DNA from: DDH964 sp963763205
GTDB taxonomy: Bacteria; Desulfobacterota; Desulfuromonadia; Desulfuromonadales; DDH964
Assembly (NCBI GenBank): GCA_963763205.1
Contig: CAVXNQ010000004.1
Span: forward strand, 62,001-126,000
Length of the DNA stretch: 64,000 bases
Direction: 5' to 3'
Both the position numbers and the translations under genes were made by a program. This document shows, piece by piece, positions 45,524-54,610 of the stretch (position 1 is the first letter of the stretch; each line of letters opens with the position of its first letter). The notes beneath the pieces are model-generated. The model worked only from the letters and a program-made list of their open reading frames with translations. It was not told the DNA's origin and did no database searches.

Positions 45524-46434
45524 TTCGCCGTACCTATCTCGGACTGGATATCCGTTGCGGAGAATTGCGGGCCGTGGCTCTGCACCGGCATGGTCGAAGT
45601 GCCAGGCTCACCAATGGCCGCCTGCTGTCGCTCGCCGACGAGATCCTGCAACCCGCTCTGCGCCGGGCGAACATTCTCGATCGGCGCCGTTTTGTCAGCG
45701 CTTTGGAGGAGGTGCTCCATCCGCTGGCCGGCAACGAGGAGCGGATAGCCGTCTCTCTTCCCGAAGGCGCCGGGCGTCTGCTGCTGAGTGAAGTCGACCA
45801 GGCCTTCGCATCCCGGGAGGAAGGCGCCGAAATTCTCCGCTGGCAATTGAAGAACCAGCTTCCTGATGACGCCCGTGATGTGCACCTCGATTTCCAGACC
45901 CTCGGGATGGGCCAGAACGGACGGATCCGATTGCTGGTCGGCTTGATTTCGCGGAGCGTCCTCAATGATTACGAAGAGATCATTGCGGAGGCGGGATACG
46001 GGGCCCAACTGATAGATTTTCACCCCCTGAACATTTATAATTTTTACCGGCAACGGCTGGAAATGGGGAGTGATTTTGTCTTGGTCGGCGTTGACCGCCA
46101 AACCCTCTCCCTGCAGGTCTACCAGGAACGGATTTTAGGTTTTTTTCGCGCGTGCGATATAAAGAGTGATCCTGCTCTGGTCTTTCAGGAACTCAGCCGG
46201 TCCCTCGCCGGCCAGAAGGAAAATTTTCCCGGGATCGGCCGTTCGCCGGTCTTCGTACATTGCGACTGGCCGGAGACGGGGGAGATCCTGGCGGCGGTCA
46301 ATACCGTTTTTGGGCATGGCGCGACGCTGCTCGAAGCCGATGTCCAACAGCTCGCCACTGTCCCCTTGGATCTCCCCGCCTGGCGATTGCGGGGGCTGGC
46401 TGCCGCCATCGGTGCAGCGGAACGACTCCTTTGA
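45520..46434 (+). CDS. PilM/GspL-like cytoplasmic actin-fold protein
   Basis: This 304-residue protein begins MIRRTYLGLDIRCGELRAVAL, an actin-like nucleotide-binding opening as in PilM and the cytoplasmic part of GspL. It continues with ISLPEG-type text (RIAVSLPEGAGRLLLSEV), LRWQLKNQLPDDARDVHLDFQTLG and LVGLISRSVLNDYEEI. No transmembrane segment is evident, so it is PilM-like and not full GspL. It should link the ATPase to the inner-membrane PilN-like protein encoded next. It overlaps gspE by four bases. Confidence 0.8.
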   Translation: MIRRTYLGLDIRCGELRAVALHRHGRSARLTNGRLLSLADEILQPALRRANILDRRRFVSALEEVLHPLAGNEERIAVSLPEGAGRLLLSEVDQAFASREEGAEILRWQLKNQLPDDARDVHLDFQTLGMGQNGRIRLLVGLISRSVLNDYEEIIAEAGYGAQLIDFHPLNIYNFYRQRLEMGSDFVLVGVDRQTLSLQVYQERILGFFRACDIKSDPALVFQELSRSLAGQKENFPGIGRSPVFVHCDWPETGEILAAVNTVFGHGATLLEADVQQLATVPLDLPAWRLRGLAAAIGAAERLL

Positions 46435-46443
46435 GGTGAGGGA

Positions 46444-47004
46444 ATGAAGCCCAGCCTGAACCTGGCCACCCGGACGTACCTGAACCGTCGGTTGTTATAT
46501 CTCGGCTATGGTGTGGTCATTTTTTTACTCCTGAGCGGCCTGACGGGTTTCGGCTACTATTTCTGGAACAGTTACCAGACGCGGCGCTCGATTCAGGTCG
46601 CCATCGACCAGCTGCAGCAGCAGTCACTGGTTGCCAAGGGCGGCGCGGCCGTGCCTTTCAGTACCGAGGCGTATCAGCGGGTGTTGCAGCGCGTCGCCTT
46701 TTTCAACGGGGTCCTGGAAAAGGACAGCTTCAGCTGGACGCACCTGCTCGGCCGCCTGGAGACCCTCGTTCCCCAGGGGGTCGGATTACGCAGCATTCAG
46801 CCGGACTTCCATGGCCGGTCGTTGAAGATCAGCGGCCTGGCACGCAACCTCGACAAGCTGCAGAGGTTCCTCGACAATCTCCTTGCCGCCAAGGATTTTT
46901 CCGCGGTTTACCTCCTGAATCAGGCTCGGCAGGCCTCAAGGCAGGGCAGGGCGGGAGGAAGCGAGGAATTGAGTTTCTCAATTGTGCTCGAAGGAGCTTT
47001 CTAA
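46444..47004 (+). CDS. PilN-like inner-membrane assembly protein
   Basis: This 186-residue bitopic membrane protein starts MKPSLNLATRTYLNRRLL (the PilN-type cytoplasmic tail with Asn-Leu-Ala that binds PilM). One transmembrane helix follows (YLGYGVVIFLLLSGLTGFGYYFW), then a coiled coil and a periplasmic ferredoxin-like domain (LLGRLETLVPQGVGLRSIQPDFHGRSLKISGLARNLDKLQRF). It is part of the alignment complex. 10 bp separate it from the previous gene and it is directly followed by the PilO-like gene. Confidence 0.78.
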   Translation: MKPSLNLATRTYLNRRLLYLGYGVVIFLLLSGLTGFGYYFWNSYQTRRSIQVAIDQLQQQSLVAKGGAAVPFSTEAYQRVLQRVAFFNGVLEKDSFSWTHLLGRLETLVPQGVGLRSIQPDFHGRSLKISGLARNLDKLQRFLDNLLAAKDFSAVYLLNQARQASRQGRAGGSEELSFSIVLEGAF

Positions 47005-47005
47005 G

Positions 47006-47578
47006 ATGCCCAGAGAACCGTTCTGGACAGCGCTCTGGCGGCTCAATCGCACCCTGCCCCTGATGGTCGGTGGGCTGCTGCTGCTGAACCTGATAGCCGC
47101 GGGAATTGCCTTCTGGTACGTGGCGCCAGACCTCTCCGCGGTAAACAGCCGCTTTCTTCAACAGCAGCAGACCTACCGCGAGGCACGCAAATCCGGGGAT
47201 ATCGGCCATTCACCCCAGGCGATATTCCGGCAGGATCTGCTCGACCTTCAGACCCTTGTCGGTACCATCCCTAACCTTGCCGATTTCACGGGGCTGGTCA
47301 GCGACCTTTTTGCCATGGCCGGCCACGCCGGCCTTACCATCGATCATGTCAGTTATGACCCCAGTCCGGTCAAGGATGAAGACCTGTTGAGTTATTCGCT
47401 CGCCTTTTCGGTGACTGGGAATTACGGCCAGGTAAAAAAGTTCGTCTATCTGCTCGAACATTCCCCGCGGTTGCTGGCCATCGAGGGGCTGACCCTGAAC
47501 ACTTCGCGGGAACGGACGCCGGGCCAGATCAACCTCGGCCTGCAGCTGACGACCTATTTCCGGAAGCCGGCGCCATGA
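47006..47578 (+). CDS. PilO/GspM-like inner-membrane assembly protein
   Basis: This 190-residue protein has a short cytoplasmic tail, one transmembrane helix (TLPLMVGGLLLLNLIAAGIAFWYV) and a periplasmic domain ending in FSVTGNYGQVKKFVYLLEHSPRLLAIEGLTL, a typical PilO/GspM ferredoxin-like fold. It probably heterodimerises with the PilN-like protein. It starts one base after the previous stop and overlaps the next gene by four bases (ATGA). Confidence 0.78.
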   Translation: MPREPFWTALWRLNRTLPLMVGGLLLLNLIAAGIAFWYVAPDLSAVNSRFLQQQQTYREARKSGDIGHSPQAIFRQDLLDLQTLVGTIPNLADFTGLVSDLFAMAGHAGLTIDHVSYDPSPVKDEDLLSYSLAFSVTGNYGQVKKFVYLLEHSPRLLAIEGLTLNTSRERTPGQINLGLQLTTYFRKPAP

Positions 47579-48426
47579 AACGGAAACGGTTCCTTCTTTA
47601 CATTCTGCTGGGCATTTTCGGGATATCTCTGGCGTACTGTTACTGGGCATTCCCCCGCCAGCAGCGGATCTCGCCCCAGCAGTCGCATTCCGAGACGGTC
47701 AGCAAAAGGGCCGGGAAGGCCCGCGTGCGTCAGCCGGTCACTCCGGTCGAAGATACCCGTCTGCACCTGGAACTGCTGAAGCCCGGCGAGGGCGCCTTCC
47801 CGGGTTACCAGCGGAACATATTCGGGAGTGTCGAACCGCCGCCACCGCCCCCGCCCAAGGCCGTCGCGCCGCCGCCGGCCGGCGCGTCGGCACCGCCTCC
47901 GCCCGTCTCCGCTCCTGTCCAGGAAACGCTGGCGCAGTTCAACTTTCTCGGCTACCTGGAAAAAGGGGGCAGGAAAACGGTATTCCTCAGTCGGGACCAC
48001 ACCCTTTATCTGGTCCATCAGGGGACCAGGTTCGGCGACCAGCAGGAATTCATGGTGACGGAACTGACTCCGGAGCGCCTGGTGATCCAGACGCCTGATG
48101 ACGACCGCCAGATCGTGATTCCGCTGGTGGAGAATCAGCCCCTGATCCCACTGTTCCATGCAGGAAGCGGTGGGAACCGCAGCGGTCACACGCCGGTTCG
48201 GTTCCCCCGCGGGCCGTATGTCCCGCCGCCGGCGCCGGTGGTGCCGCCGGGGGAACAGGTCGAACCGCCCCAGGAACATGAAAATCCCGCTGCCGCACCG
48301 CCCCAGGAACATGAAAATCCTGCGGCCGCACCGTCGACAACCCTTGAACCGTTTTCCGCCCCGGGCGGACTGCCCCCGACCAGCCCTGCCGGAGCGCCGG
48401 CCGACGCGAATGAGGTTGGAAAATGA
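47575..48426 (+). CDS. PilP/GspC-like proline-rich secretion protein
   Basis: This 283-residue protein has an N-terminal membrane anchor (LLYILLGIFGISLAYCYWAF), a YQRNIFG motif, a proline-rich linker (EPPPPPPPKAVAPPPAG) and a ~70-residue homology-region domain (FLGYLEKGGRKTVFLSRDHTLYLVHQG ... RLVIQTPDDDRQIVIPL), as in PilP/GspC. The C-terminal tail is proline-rich and contains the directly repeated unit PPQEHENPAAA twice (about 48266-48331). It should connect the inner-membrane complex with the secretin encoded next, whose ATG overlaps its stop. Confidence 0.75.
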   Translation: MKRKRFLLYILLGIFGISLAYCYWAFPRQQRISPQQSHSETVSKRAGKARVRQPVTPVEDTRLHLELLKPGEGAFPGYQRNIFGSVEPPPPPPPKAVAPPPAGASAPPPPVSAPVQETLAQFNFLGYLEKGGRKTVFLSRDHTLYLVHQGTRFGDQQEFMVTELTPERLVIQTPDDDRQIVIPLVENQPLIPLFHAGSGGNRSGHTPVRFPRGPYVPPPAPVVPPGEQVEPPQEHENPAAAPPQEHENPAAAPSTTLEPFSAPGGLPPTSPAGAPADANEVGK

Positions 48427-50882
48427 CCCTACCAGGAACGCCATTGTCTCGCTGCATCTGCGCGTTGATCGTCCTTCTGCTGCTCGGCGGCTGCGCCGCC
48501 GGCAAGGCCTACAAGGCCGGCGAAGAATTGATGGCCGAGGGACGCTACGACGCCGCCGTGGAGAAGTACTTCACCGCCGTCAACAAGGCTCCCGAGACCG
48601 ACGAGTACCGGCTCAAGCTAGCCAATGCCCGCGCCAAGGCGGCCTGGCAGCACCTGGCGCGGGCCAGAGACCTGACGGCCAGGAAAGAATTCGCACCGGC
48701 GGCCGCGGAGTTTCGCCTGGCGCTCGGCTTCGACCCCACCCTTGAAGTCGCCGGCCAGGAGCTAAGGCAGGTGGAAGAACGGATTCGAGCCGGGGTCCTG
48801 ATCGACGAGGCGGAACAGTTCTATCGTCAGCGACGGTATGGCCCGGCCAAACACAATCTGCAGCAGGCCCTGATTCTCGAGGCGGACAACGCCCGGGCCA
48901 GGGCGTTGCTCAAAAAGGTCCAGGCCGAATCGGGGACCCTGCTCGACGGCCAGGAGCTGGATATCGCCTCGACCCAGCCGATCACGCTCAAATTCAAGGA
49001 TGCGCAAATCAAGGAGGTTTTCCGCATCCTTTCCCAGCTCTCGGGCATCAATTTCCTGTTCGATGAAGAGGTCCAGGACCAGCGCGTCACGGTCTTTCTG
49101 GAGGATGCCACCTTTGCCCAGGCCCTGGAACTGCTGCTGAAGATGAATAACCTCGACAAGCGGGTGCTCAATTCCAAGACCGTGGTCATCTACAGCAACA
49201 CCAAGGAGAAGCAGAAGCAGTACCAGGACCAGTTGATCCAGATCTTCTACCTTTCCAACATCGATGCCAAGAAAGCGGTGAACCTGCTGCGGACGATGCT
49301 GCAGCTGCGCAAGATCTATGTCCACGAAGAACTCAACGCGATCGTCATCCGCGACACCCCGGACGTCATCCGCTTGGCGCAGGAGATCCTGGAAGCCGCC
49401 GATCGGGCGGAGGCCGAAGTCATCTATGAACTGGAACTGGTCGAGGTCAATCACACGGACGACATGAACATCGGCGCCCGCCTGCAGAGCTACGGCACCA
49501 CCTTCGGTTTCGTCAACCCGGGGACCACCACCCTTCCGAGTAGCGGCAACGTCACGGTGAGTGGTTTGAGCAAGCTCGATTTCCTCTACACCATCCCGAC
49601 GGCCACCTTCAATTTGGAGAAGACCCTGACCGATTCGGAGATCCTGGCCAATCCCAAGATCCGGGTGCGGAACAAGGAGAAGGCCAAGGTCCATGTCGGC
49701 TCCCGGGAGCCGGTCATCACCGTCACCACGACCGGCACCGATATTCGCTCCGACAGCATTCAGTATGTCGATGTCGGGGTGAAGCTGGAAATCGAGCCGA
49801 CCGTGCAGCTCGACAATACCATCATCACCAAGATCGGCCTGGAGGTGAGCAACGTAACCGGGCGAAACACCACGGACAACGGGACCTCGGTGCTGACCAT
49901 CTCCACGACCAACGCCAATACGGCCCTGACTCTCAAGGATGGTGAAACCACGATCCTTGGTGGTCTGATCCGCGACGACTATTCGAAAACCAAGGATACT
50001 TTCCCCCTCCTGGAGAAAATTCCCCTGCTCGGGGACCTCATCTCCGGCCACCAGATCAATAAGAACAAGCGGGAGATTCTGCTTTCGATCACCCCGCATA
50101 TCGTGAAATCGCTCGATCTGCCCAAGGCCGATGTGACCAGCATCTGGTCCGGAGGGGAGGACGAACTCAAGGCCGGCCCCAGTTTCGCAGCCTTTGCCGC
50201 GCCGCTTCAGCCCGAGCAGAGCCGGCCCGCACCGGTGCCGGCCCCAGCCCTCAAATCCCAGCCGCTGCCCGTGCCGGGATCCCCTGCTCCGGAGCCCCTT
50301 GCCCCGGCTCCGGAAGCGACGCCGGAGTCCGCGCCGGCCTCCGGCCCGCCACCGGCGGTACCGAACTCCGGCGTTCCCGGCGTGCCTTCTCGGGCCGGGG
50401 AGGCGGCGCCGCCGGCAAGCGCTGCCGGCTCGGTAACCATGCCGTCAGAGGAAGCCGCAGCCGTCCCGGAGACGGGCAAGGTATTCGTGCGCGGTCCCGG
50501 CAGGGTCAAGGTCGGCGAGGAATTCTCGGTCGAGGTGGCCGTCGACAGTCTGCACGACCTCTACAGCGCCCCCTTTTTCCTGGTCTTCCCGCCACAGCTG
50601 TGTACCTTCGTCCGGGTGGAGGAGGGGGACTTTCTGGGGTCCGGAGGGCAGACCACCCTCTTCACCGCGAGCGCCAATGAGAAAAACGGCCAGTTGATCA
50701 TCGGCACCAAGCAGGGGCCAACCGGTGCCGGGGCATCCGGATCCGGAACCCTGGCGCGGATCGTCTTTAAAGCCAAGGCAGCAGGTAGCGGGGATATCCA
50801 TCTGGATCGGATCAACTTCCGCGACCCGGCGGGCCGCCGGTTGCCGGTTGCTGCCGAAGGGTTGCCAATCGAGGTGCGCTAG
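48423..50882 (+). CDS. gspD: Secretin GspD-like with C-terminal cohesin-type domain
   Basis: This 819-residue protein has a lipoprotein-type signal with Cys24 (LLLLGGCAAG), TPR-like repeats (~30-160), N0 and N1 domains (ITLKFKDAQIKEVFRILSQLSGINFLFDEEV), the secretin core (LANPKIRVRNKEKAKVHVGSREPV ... LKDGETTILGGLIRDD ... LLEKIPLLGDLI) and a ~90-residue Pro/Ala linker. A C-terminal domain follows (VFVRGPGRVKVGEEFSVEVAVDSLHDLYSAPFFLVFPP ... LARIVFKAKAAGSG), which looks like a cohesin/type-I dockerin-binding fold. It should form the outer-membrane pore of the secretion system. The appended domain is unusual for GspD. The stop overlaps the following pseudopilin region closely. Confidence 0.9.
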   Translation: MTLPGTPLSRCICALIVLLLLGGCAAGKAYKAGEELMAEGRYDAAVEKYFTAVNKAPETDEYRLKLANARAKAAWQHLARARDLTARKEFAPAAAEFRLALGFDPTLEVAGQELRQVEERIRAGVLIDEAEQFYRQRRYGPAKHNLQQALILEADNARARALLKKVQAESGTLLDGQELDIASTQPITLKFKDAQIKEVFRILSQLSGINFLFDEEVQDQRVTVFLEDATFAQALELLLKMNNLDKRVLNSKTVVIYSNTKEKQKQYQDQLIQIFYLSNIDAKKAVNLLRTMLQLRKIYVHEELNAIVIRDTPDVIRLAQEILEAADRAEAEVIYELELVEVNHTDDMNIGARLQSYGTTFGFVNPGTTTLPSSGNVTVSGLSKLDFLYTIPTATFNLEKTLTDSEILANPKIRVRNKEKAKVHVGSREPVITVTTTGTDIRSDSIQYVDVGVKLEIEPTVQLDNTIITKIGLEVSNVTGRNTTDNGTSVLTISTTNANTALTLKDGETTILGGLIRDDYSKTKDTFPLLEKIPLLGDLISGHQINKNKREILLSITPHIVKSLDLPKADVTSIWSGGEDELKAGPSFAAFAAPLQPEQSRPAPVPAPALKSQPLPVPGSPAPEPLAPAPEATPESAPASGPPPAVPNSGVPGVPSRAGEAAPPASAAGSVTMPSEEAAAVPETGKVFVRGPGRVKVGEEFSVEVAVDSLHDLYSAPFFLVFPPQLCTFVRVEEGDFLGSGGQTTLFTASANEKNGQLIIGTKQGPTGAGASGSGTLARIVFKAKAAGSGDIHLDRINFRDPAGRRLPVAAEGLPIEVR

Positions 50883-50883
50883 G

Positions 50884-51378
50884 TTGTCGATCTCAAGGCA
50901 TTTTCGACCAAATGGTCAGCATGGCCTGACCCTCGTGGAGCTACTGATCGCCATGGCCATTCTCGGGGTTCTGGCCACGGCGGTGCTGCCCATGGCCGAG
51001 GTGACGGTGACCCGCACCAAGGAACTGGAACTGCGGCGTTCGCTGCGGTTGCTGCGCACGGCCATCGACGAATACAAGGCCGATTTCGACAAGGCCAAGG
51101 CCGGGAACAAGATCATTACCTCCATCAACGAAACCGGCTATCCCAAGTCGCTCGAGGAACTGGTCGCAGGGAAGGATTGGGGCGATCTTTATCCCTTCCC
51201 GCGAAAATATCTGCGGCGGATTCCATCCGATCCCTTTGATGTCACCGGTCAGGGGTGGGGGCTGCGCTCCTACGTCGACGATCCGGATTCGACAGTCTGG
51301 GGCGGGGAGGATATATTCGATGTCTACTCGCAAAGTACCGCCGTCGGTCTGGACGGCACCCCCTACAACACCTGGTAA
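50884..51378 (+). CDS. Type II secretion pseudopilin (OxpG/GspG-like), first copy
   Basis: This 164-residue prepilin has a short basic leader (LSISRHFRPNGQHG), then the cleavage/methylation site G-LTLVELLIAMAILGVLATAVLP with the conserved Glu5, and a C-terminal domain with repeated Asp/Trp-rich loops (KDWGDLYPFPRKYLRRIPSDPFDVTGQGWGLRSYVDDPDS). The only plausible start is TTG 50884, two bases after the gspD stop. I recall Geobacter sulfurreducens OxpG as the pseudopilin of an atypical T2SS needed for insoluble Fe(III) oxide reduction. This gene sits in the equivalent position. Confidence 0.85.
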   Translation: MSISRHFRPNGQHGLTLVELLIAMAILGVLATAVLPMAEVTVTRTKELELRRSLRLLRTAIDEYKADFDKAKAGNKIITSINETGYPKSLEELVAGKDWGDLYPFPRKYLRRIPSDPFDVTGQGWGLRSYVDDPDSTVWGGEDIFDVYSQSTAVGLDGTPYNTW

Positions 51379-51385
51379 GGCGTTG

Positions 51386-51796
51386 ATGAAACCCGACCGG
51401 CTCCGCTGCAAGCGACCACCCGGCTTCACGCTGATCGAATTGCTGATCGTCATGACGATCATCGGGATTCTCGCCAGTATCGCCATACCCAGCTACCAGA
51501 CCAGCCTGATCCGCTCCCGGGAGGCGGTTCTCATGGAGGATCTTTACCAGATGCGGCGGGCGATCGACGGTTATTACGCCGACCATGCCCGCTATCCCGA
51601 CTCGCTGCAGGAACTGGTCGATGCCCGCTACCTGCGGGGTATTCCCGTCGATCCCATCACCCGCTCTTCCGAGACCTGGCAGGTCCAGCCTCCGGAACCG
51701 ACCCCCGACGGAACCCTGGCCGAAGGCGAGGTCTTCGACGTCCGCAGCGGCTCCGACCTGGTCGGACTCAACGGTATCCCGTATAACGAATGGTAG
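51386..51796 (+). CDS. Type II secretion pseudopilin (GspG-like), second copy
   Basis: This 136-residue prepilin has the leader MKPDRLRCKRPPG, mature start FTLIELLIVMTIIGILASIAIPSYQ, and a compact C-terminal domain (YYADHARYPDSLQELVDARYLRGIPVDPITRSSETWQ ... DLVGLNGIPYNEW). The C-terminus ends like the first pseudopilin (GTPYNTW versus GIPYNEW), showing paralogy. It is processed by prepilin peptidase and forms a pseudopilus. It starts 7 bp after the first copy and 4 bp before ftsE. Confidence 0.9.
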   Translation: MKPDRLRCKRPPGFTLIELLIVMTIIGILASIAIPSYQTSLIRSREAVLMEDLYQMRRAIDGYYADHARYPDSLQELVDARYLRGIPVDPITRSSETWQVQPPEPTPDGTLAEGEVFDVRSGSDLVGLNGIPYNEW

Positions 51797-51800
51797 TGTG

Positions 51801-52466
51801 ATGATTCAGCTTTACAACGTGTGCAAGGCTTACCAGAAGGATTCCTCCGCGCTTGCCGACATCTCCCTGAAGGTTCCCAAAGGCGACTTCCTCTACATCA
51901 CCGGCGCCTCCGGCGCCGGCAAGTCGACGCTGCTCAAGCTGCTTTACGCGGCCGAGAAGCCGAGCCGGGGGCAGATCCTGATCAACGGCCAGAACGTGAC
52001 CCGGATGGGTGCCGGGCGCATCCCCTATCTGCGGCGGCAACTCGGCGTGGTCTTTCAGGATTTCAAGCTGATCCCGACCCGGACCATCTTCGAAAACGTC
52101 GCTTTCCCCCTCGAGGTCCAGGGCCGCAGGCGGTTCGAGGTCAGCAAGAAGGTCTACCAGACCCTCAAGCAGGTCGGCCTGGAACACAAACTGCATCGCC
52201 GGCCCCTGGAACTCTCCGGCGGCGAACAGCAACGGGCGGCCATTGCCCGGGCGCTGGTCGTCGACCCGCTGGTGCTGCTCGCCGACGAGCCGACCGGAAA
52301 TCTCGATCCGGAGATCACCCTGGAGATCATGGAGCTCTTCAAAGGGGCCAACGCCCGCGGCACGACCGTGCTGCTGGCGACCCACGACCGGGAGATGATC
52401 CGGCGCTTCCCGCGGCGGGTGATCGTGCTCGAGGGCGGCCGGCTGGTCGACGATCGCACCCCCTGA
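51801..52466 (+). CDS. ftsE: Cell division ATP-binding protein FtsE
   Basis: This 221-residue ABC ATPase has Walker A TGASGAGKSTLLKLL, Q-loop VVFQDFKLIP, signature LSGGEQQRAAIARAL, Walker B LLADEPTGNLDP and switch His (ATHDREM). The FtsE-specific opening MIQLYNVCKAY is clear. With FtsX it controls periplasmic peptidoglycan hydrolases through EnvC, encoded next. It begins 4 bp after the pseudopilin stop, joining the secretion operon to division genes. Confidence 0.96.
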   Translation: MIQLYNVCKAYQKDSSALADISLKVPKGDFLYITGASGAGKSTLLKLLYAAEKPSRGQILINGQNVTRMGAGRIPYLRRQLGVVFQDFKLIPTRTIFENVAFPLEVQGRRRFEVSKKVYQTLKQVGLEHKLHRRPLELSGGEQQRAAIARALVVDPLVLLADEPTGNLDPEITLEIMELFKGANARGTTVLLATHDREMIRRFPRRVIVLEGGRLVDDRTP

Positions 52467-52523
52467 ACTGCAATCCGCGCGGGAAGCTCACATCCCGCAA
52501 TCGTTTGAACAAAGGACATTGGT

Positions 52524-53420
52524 GTGTTGGAACGGAGTCTCTACCTGTTGCGCCGGGCGCTGCGCAATATCCGCCAGAGCCCGGTGCTCTGCGGCGCAGC
52601 GATCGGCACCGTTGCCGTGGCGCTGACCATTCTCGCCTTCTTCGGCATCGTCGTGCTCAACGTCCAGAAGCTGACCAGCCAGTGGAGTCGCGAGGTCCAG
52701 GTCGTCGCCTATCTCGACCAGGTCCCGACACCCGCGGTGCTGGAGTCCTGGGAAAAGACCATCGCCAACCTGCCCCAGGTGGCGACCGTGGAATTCGTCA
52801 GTCGCACGACGGCCCTGGAACGATTTCGCCAGCGACTCGGTGCCGATGCTTCCCTGCTCGCCGGCGTCGAGCCCGACACCTTGCCGGCCTCCCTGGAAAT
52901 CGGCCTGCAGCCGGAAGCGCGGAACCGGGCCGGGGTCGAGTCCGTGGTTCGGCAGTTGCGGGAGGGGCTCGGTCTGGGCGATCTGCGCTACGGCCAGGAC
53001 TGGCTCGACCGCTTCGAGGCATTTCTCGACCTGTTGCGGACCGGTTTTCTGGTTCTGGGCGGGTTCCTGCTCTTCGCCACCCTGTTCATCGTCGCCAACA
53101 CCATCAAGCTGACTCTCTATGCACGCAAAGACGAATTGGAGGTCATGACCCTGGTCGGCGGCACTCCCTGGTTCATCAAGGCGCCGTTTCTGCTCGAAGG
53201 GGCCATCCAGGGTCTTTGCGGCGGCGGCCTGGCGATCGGCGGTGCGGCGTTGATTTTCCATGGTTTTCTCCAGCATGGCCTGAGCACCCTGCTGCTGGCG
53301 GCCGGCATTGACGGCATCAGCTTTCTGCACCCGCTCCAGCAGGGGCTTCTGGTCGGGCTGGGCGTGCTGCTCGGGGTCTGTGGCAGTCTGTTGTCGCTGC
53401 GCCGCCTGGTGCGGATCTGA
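52524..53420 (+). CDS. ftsX: Cell division protein FtsX
   Basis: This 298-residue protein has the four-transmembrane FtsX topology. There is an N-terminal helix (SPVLCGAAIGTVAVALTILAFFGIVVL), a periplasmic extracellular loop domain (EVQVVAYLDQVPTPAVLESWEKTI ... LRYGQDWLDRFEAFLDLL), then three helices (GGFLLFATLFIVANTIKLTLY, EGAIQGLCGGGLAIGGAALIF, LVGLGVLLGVCGSLLSLRRL). Start GTG 52524. The stop overlaps the envC ATG (TGATG). It transmits FtsE ATPase state to EnvC. Confidence 0.95.
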   Translation: MLERSLYLLRRALRNIRQSPVLCGAAIGTVAVALTILAFFGIVVLNVQKLTSQWSREVQVVAYLDQVPTPAVLESWEKTIANLPQVATVEFVSRTTALERFRQRLGADASLLAGVEPDTLPASLEIGLQPEARNRAGVESVVRQLREGLGLGDLRYGQDWLDRFEAFLDLLRTGFLVLGGFLLFATLFIVANTIKLTLYARKDELEVMTLVGGTPWFIKAPFLLEGAIQGLCGGGLAIGGAALIFHGFLQHGLSTLLLAAGIDGISFLHPLQQGLLVGLGVLLGVCGSLLSLRRLVRI

Positions 53421-54593
53421 TGCGAAGAGGGAGCGCTTTCCGGCGGGGCCTGGTGCTGAGCGGCCTGTGCGTCGTTGTTCTGGTGGCGGCCGGCAAGGTC
53501 CGGGCCGACGATCTCTCCGGGACGCGCCAGCGACTGGCCGCGATCGAGCGCCGGATCCAGGAGAAGGCAGCCACGGCTGAGGAAAAGCGCCACCGGGAGG
53601 AGACCCTGAGGGCCGACCTGAAAACCCTGGAAGGGGAACAGCAGCAGCTCGAAGAACGCATCGGACGGCACCAGGTCGCTCTGCACGAACTGGGCGGCAA
53701 GCTGGCCGCCGAAAAGCAGCGGGCCGCCGACCTGAAAGCTTCGGTGGCAACACTCTCCGGGCAGGTGCGCCAGCGTCTCGCCGCCCTGTACAAATTAGAG
53801 GACGGCGGGTTGTTACGGGTTCTGTTCAGCACCACCTCGCCGGCCCGGCTGGCCGAGGACTACGATTATTTCGCCCGTATCGTCGGCCGCGACAAGGTTC
53901 TGATCGCCAATTATCGTGATCGGTTGGAGCAGCAGCAGGTCAGCCTCCGGCGCCTGGCCGAATTGCAGCAGCAGGAAGCGAAGAACTCTGGCCGCCAGTC
54001 GCCAGGAACGGCGGACCCTGAGGGCGGCCGGGACGCTCAAGACCCGCCTGCTTGCCGAATTGCGGCAAGAACGGGAACAGCTCGACCGGGAACTGGCCGA
54101 GCTGCGGGAACGGGCCCAGCGGCTGGCCGCCCTGGTCAAAAGACTTGAATCGTCCAAGGGGGCCGAGTATAGTGCCAAGTCTGGGCTTTTTGCCCGGCAA
54201 CAGGGGCACTTACAGTGGCCGATCAAGGGGGCGCTGGAGGTCCCCTTCGGCACCTCCCGGCATCCCGACCTGGGAACCCTGCGCGACAGCCAGGGGATCG
54301 AGATCGGCTGTCGCCCTGGGCAGCAGGTCCATGCCGTTTGGGCGGGGAGGGTGATTTTCGCCAACTGGTTCAAGGGGTACGGAAACCTGCTGATCATCGA
54401 CCACGGCGACAGCTATTATTCCCTCTATGCCCAGGCGGCCAGCCTGGCCAAACATGTCGGCGAGGCGGTTGCGACGGGCGAAGTGGTGGCTCTGGCCGGG
54501 TATGAGGGCGCGCGGCGATTCTACTTCGAGATCCGCCACAGCGGCACCCCACTCGACCCGGAAAGCTGGCTGGCGCCCCGGGGAAAACTCTGA
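53420..54593 (+). CDS. envC: Murein hydrolase activator EnvC-like (one frameshift)
   Basis: There is a signal peptide (LVLSGLCVVVLVAAGKVRA), then a long coiled coil (~27-250; e.g. AAIERRIQEKAATAEEKRHREETL, LRRLAELQQQEA) and a C-terminal LytM domain (WPIKGALEVPFGTSRHPDLGTLRDSQGIEIGCRPGQQV ... DHGDSYYSLYAQAASLAKHVGEAV ... FEIRHSGTPLDPESWL). Metal ligands are partly missing, as expected for activators. One surplus A near 53983 (aagaactctg) breaks the frame between the coiled coil and the rest. It activates amidases under FtsEX control. Confidence 0.9.
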
Positions 54594-54610
54594 TTTCGGA
54601 GGACAAGGCA

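Noticed and set aside
48260..48335. CRISPR-like repeat
   Set aside because: It is a two-copy coding repeat within the proline-rich tail of the PilP-like protein, without spacers. No CRISPR array or cas gene was seen in the window.
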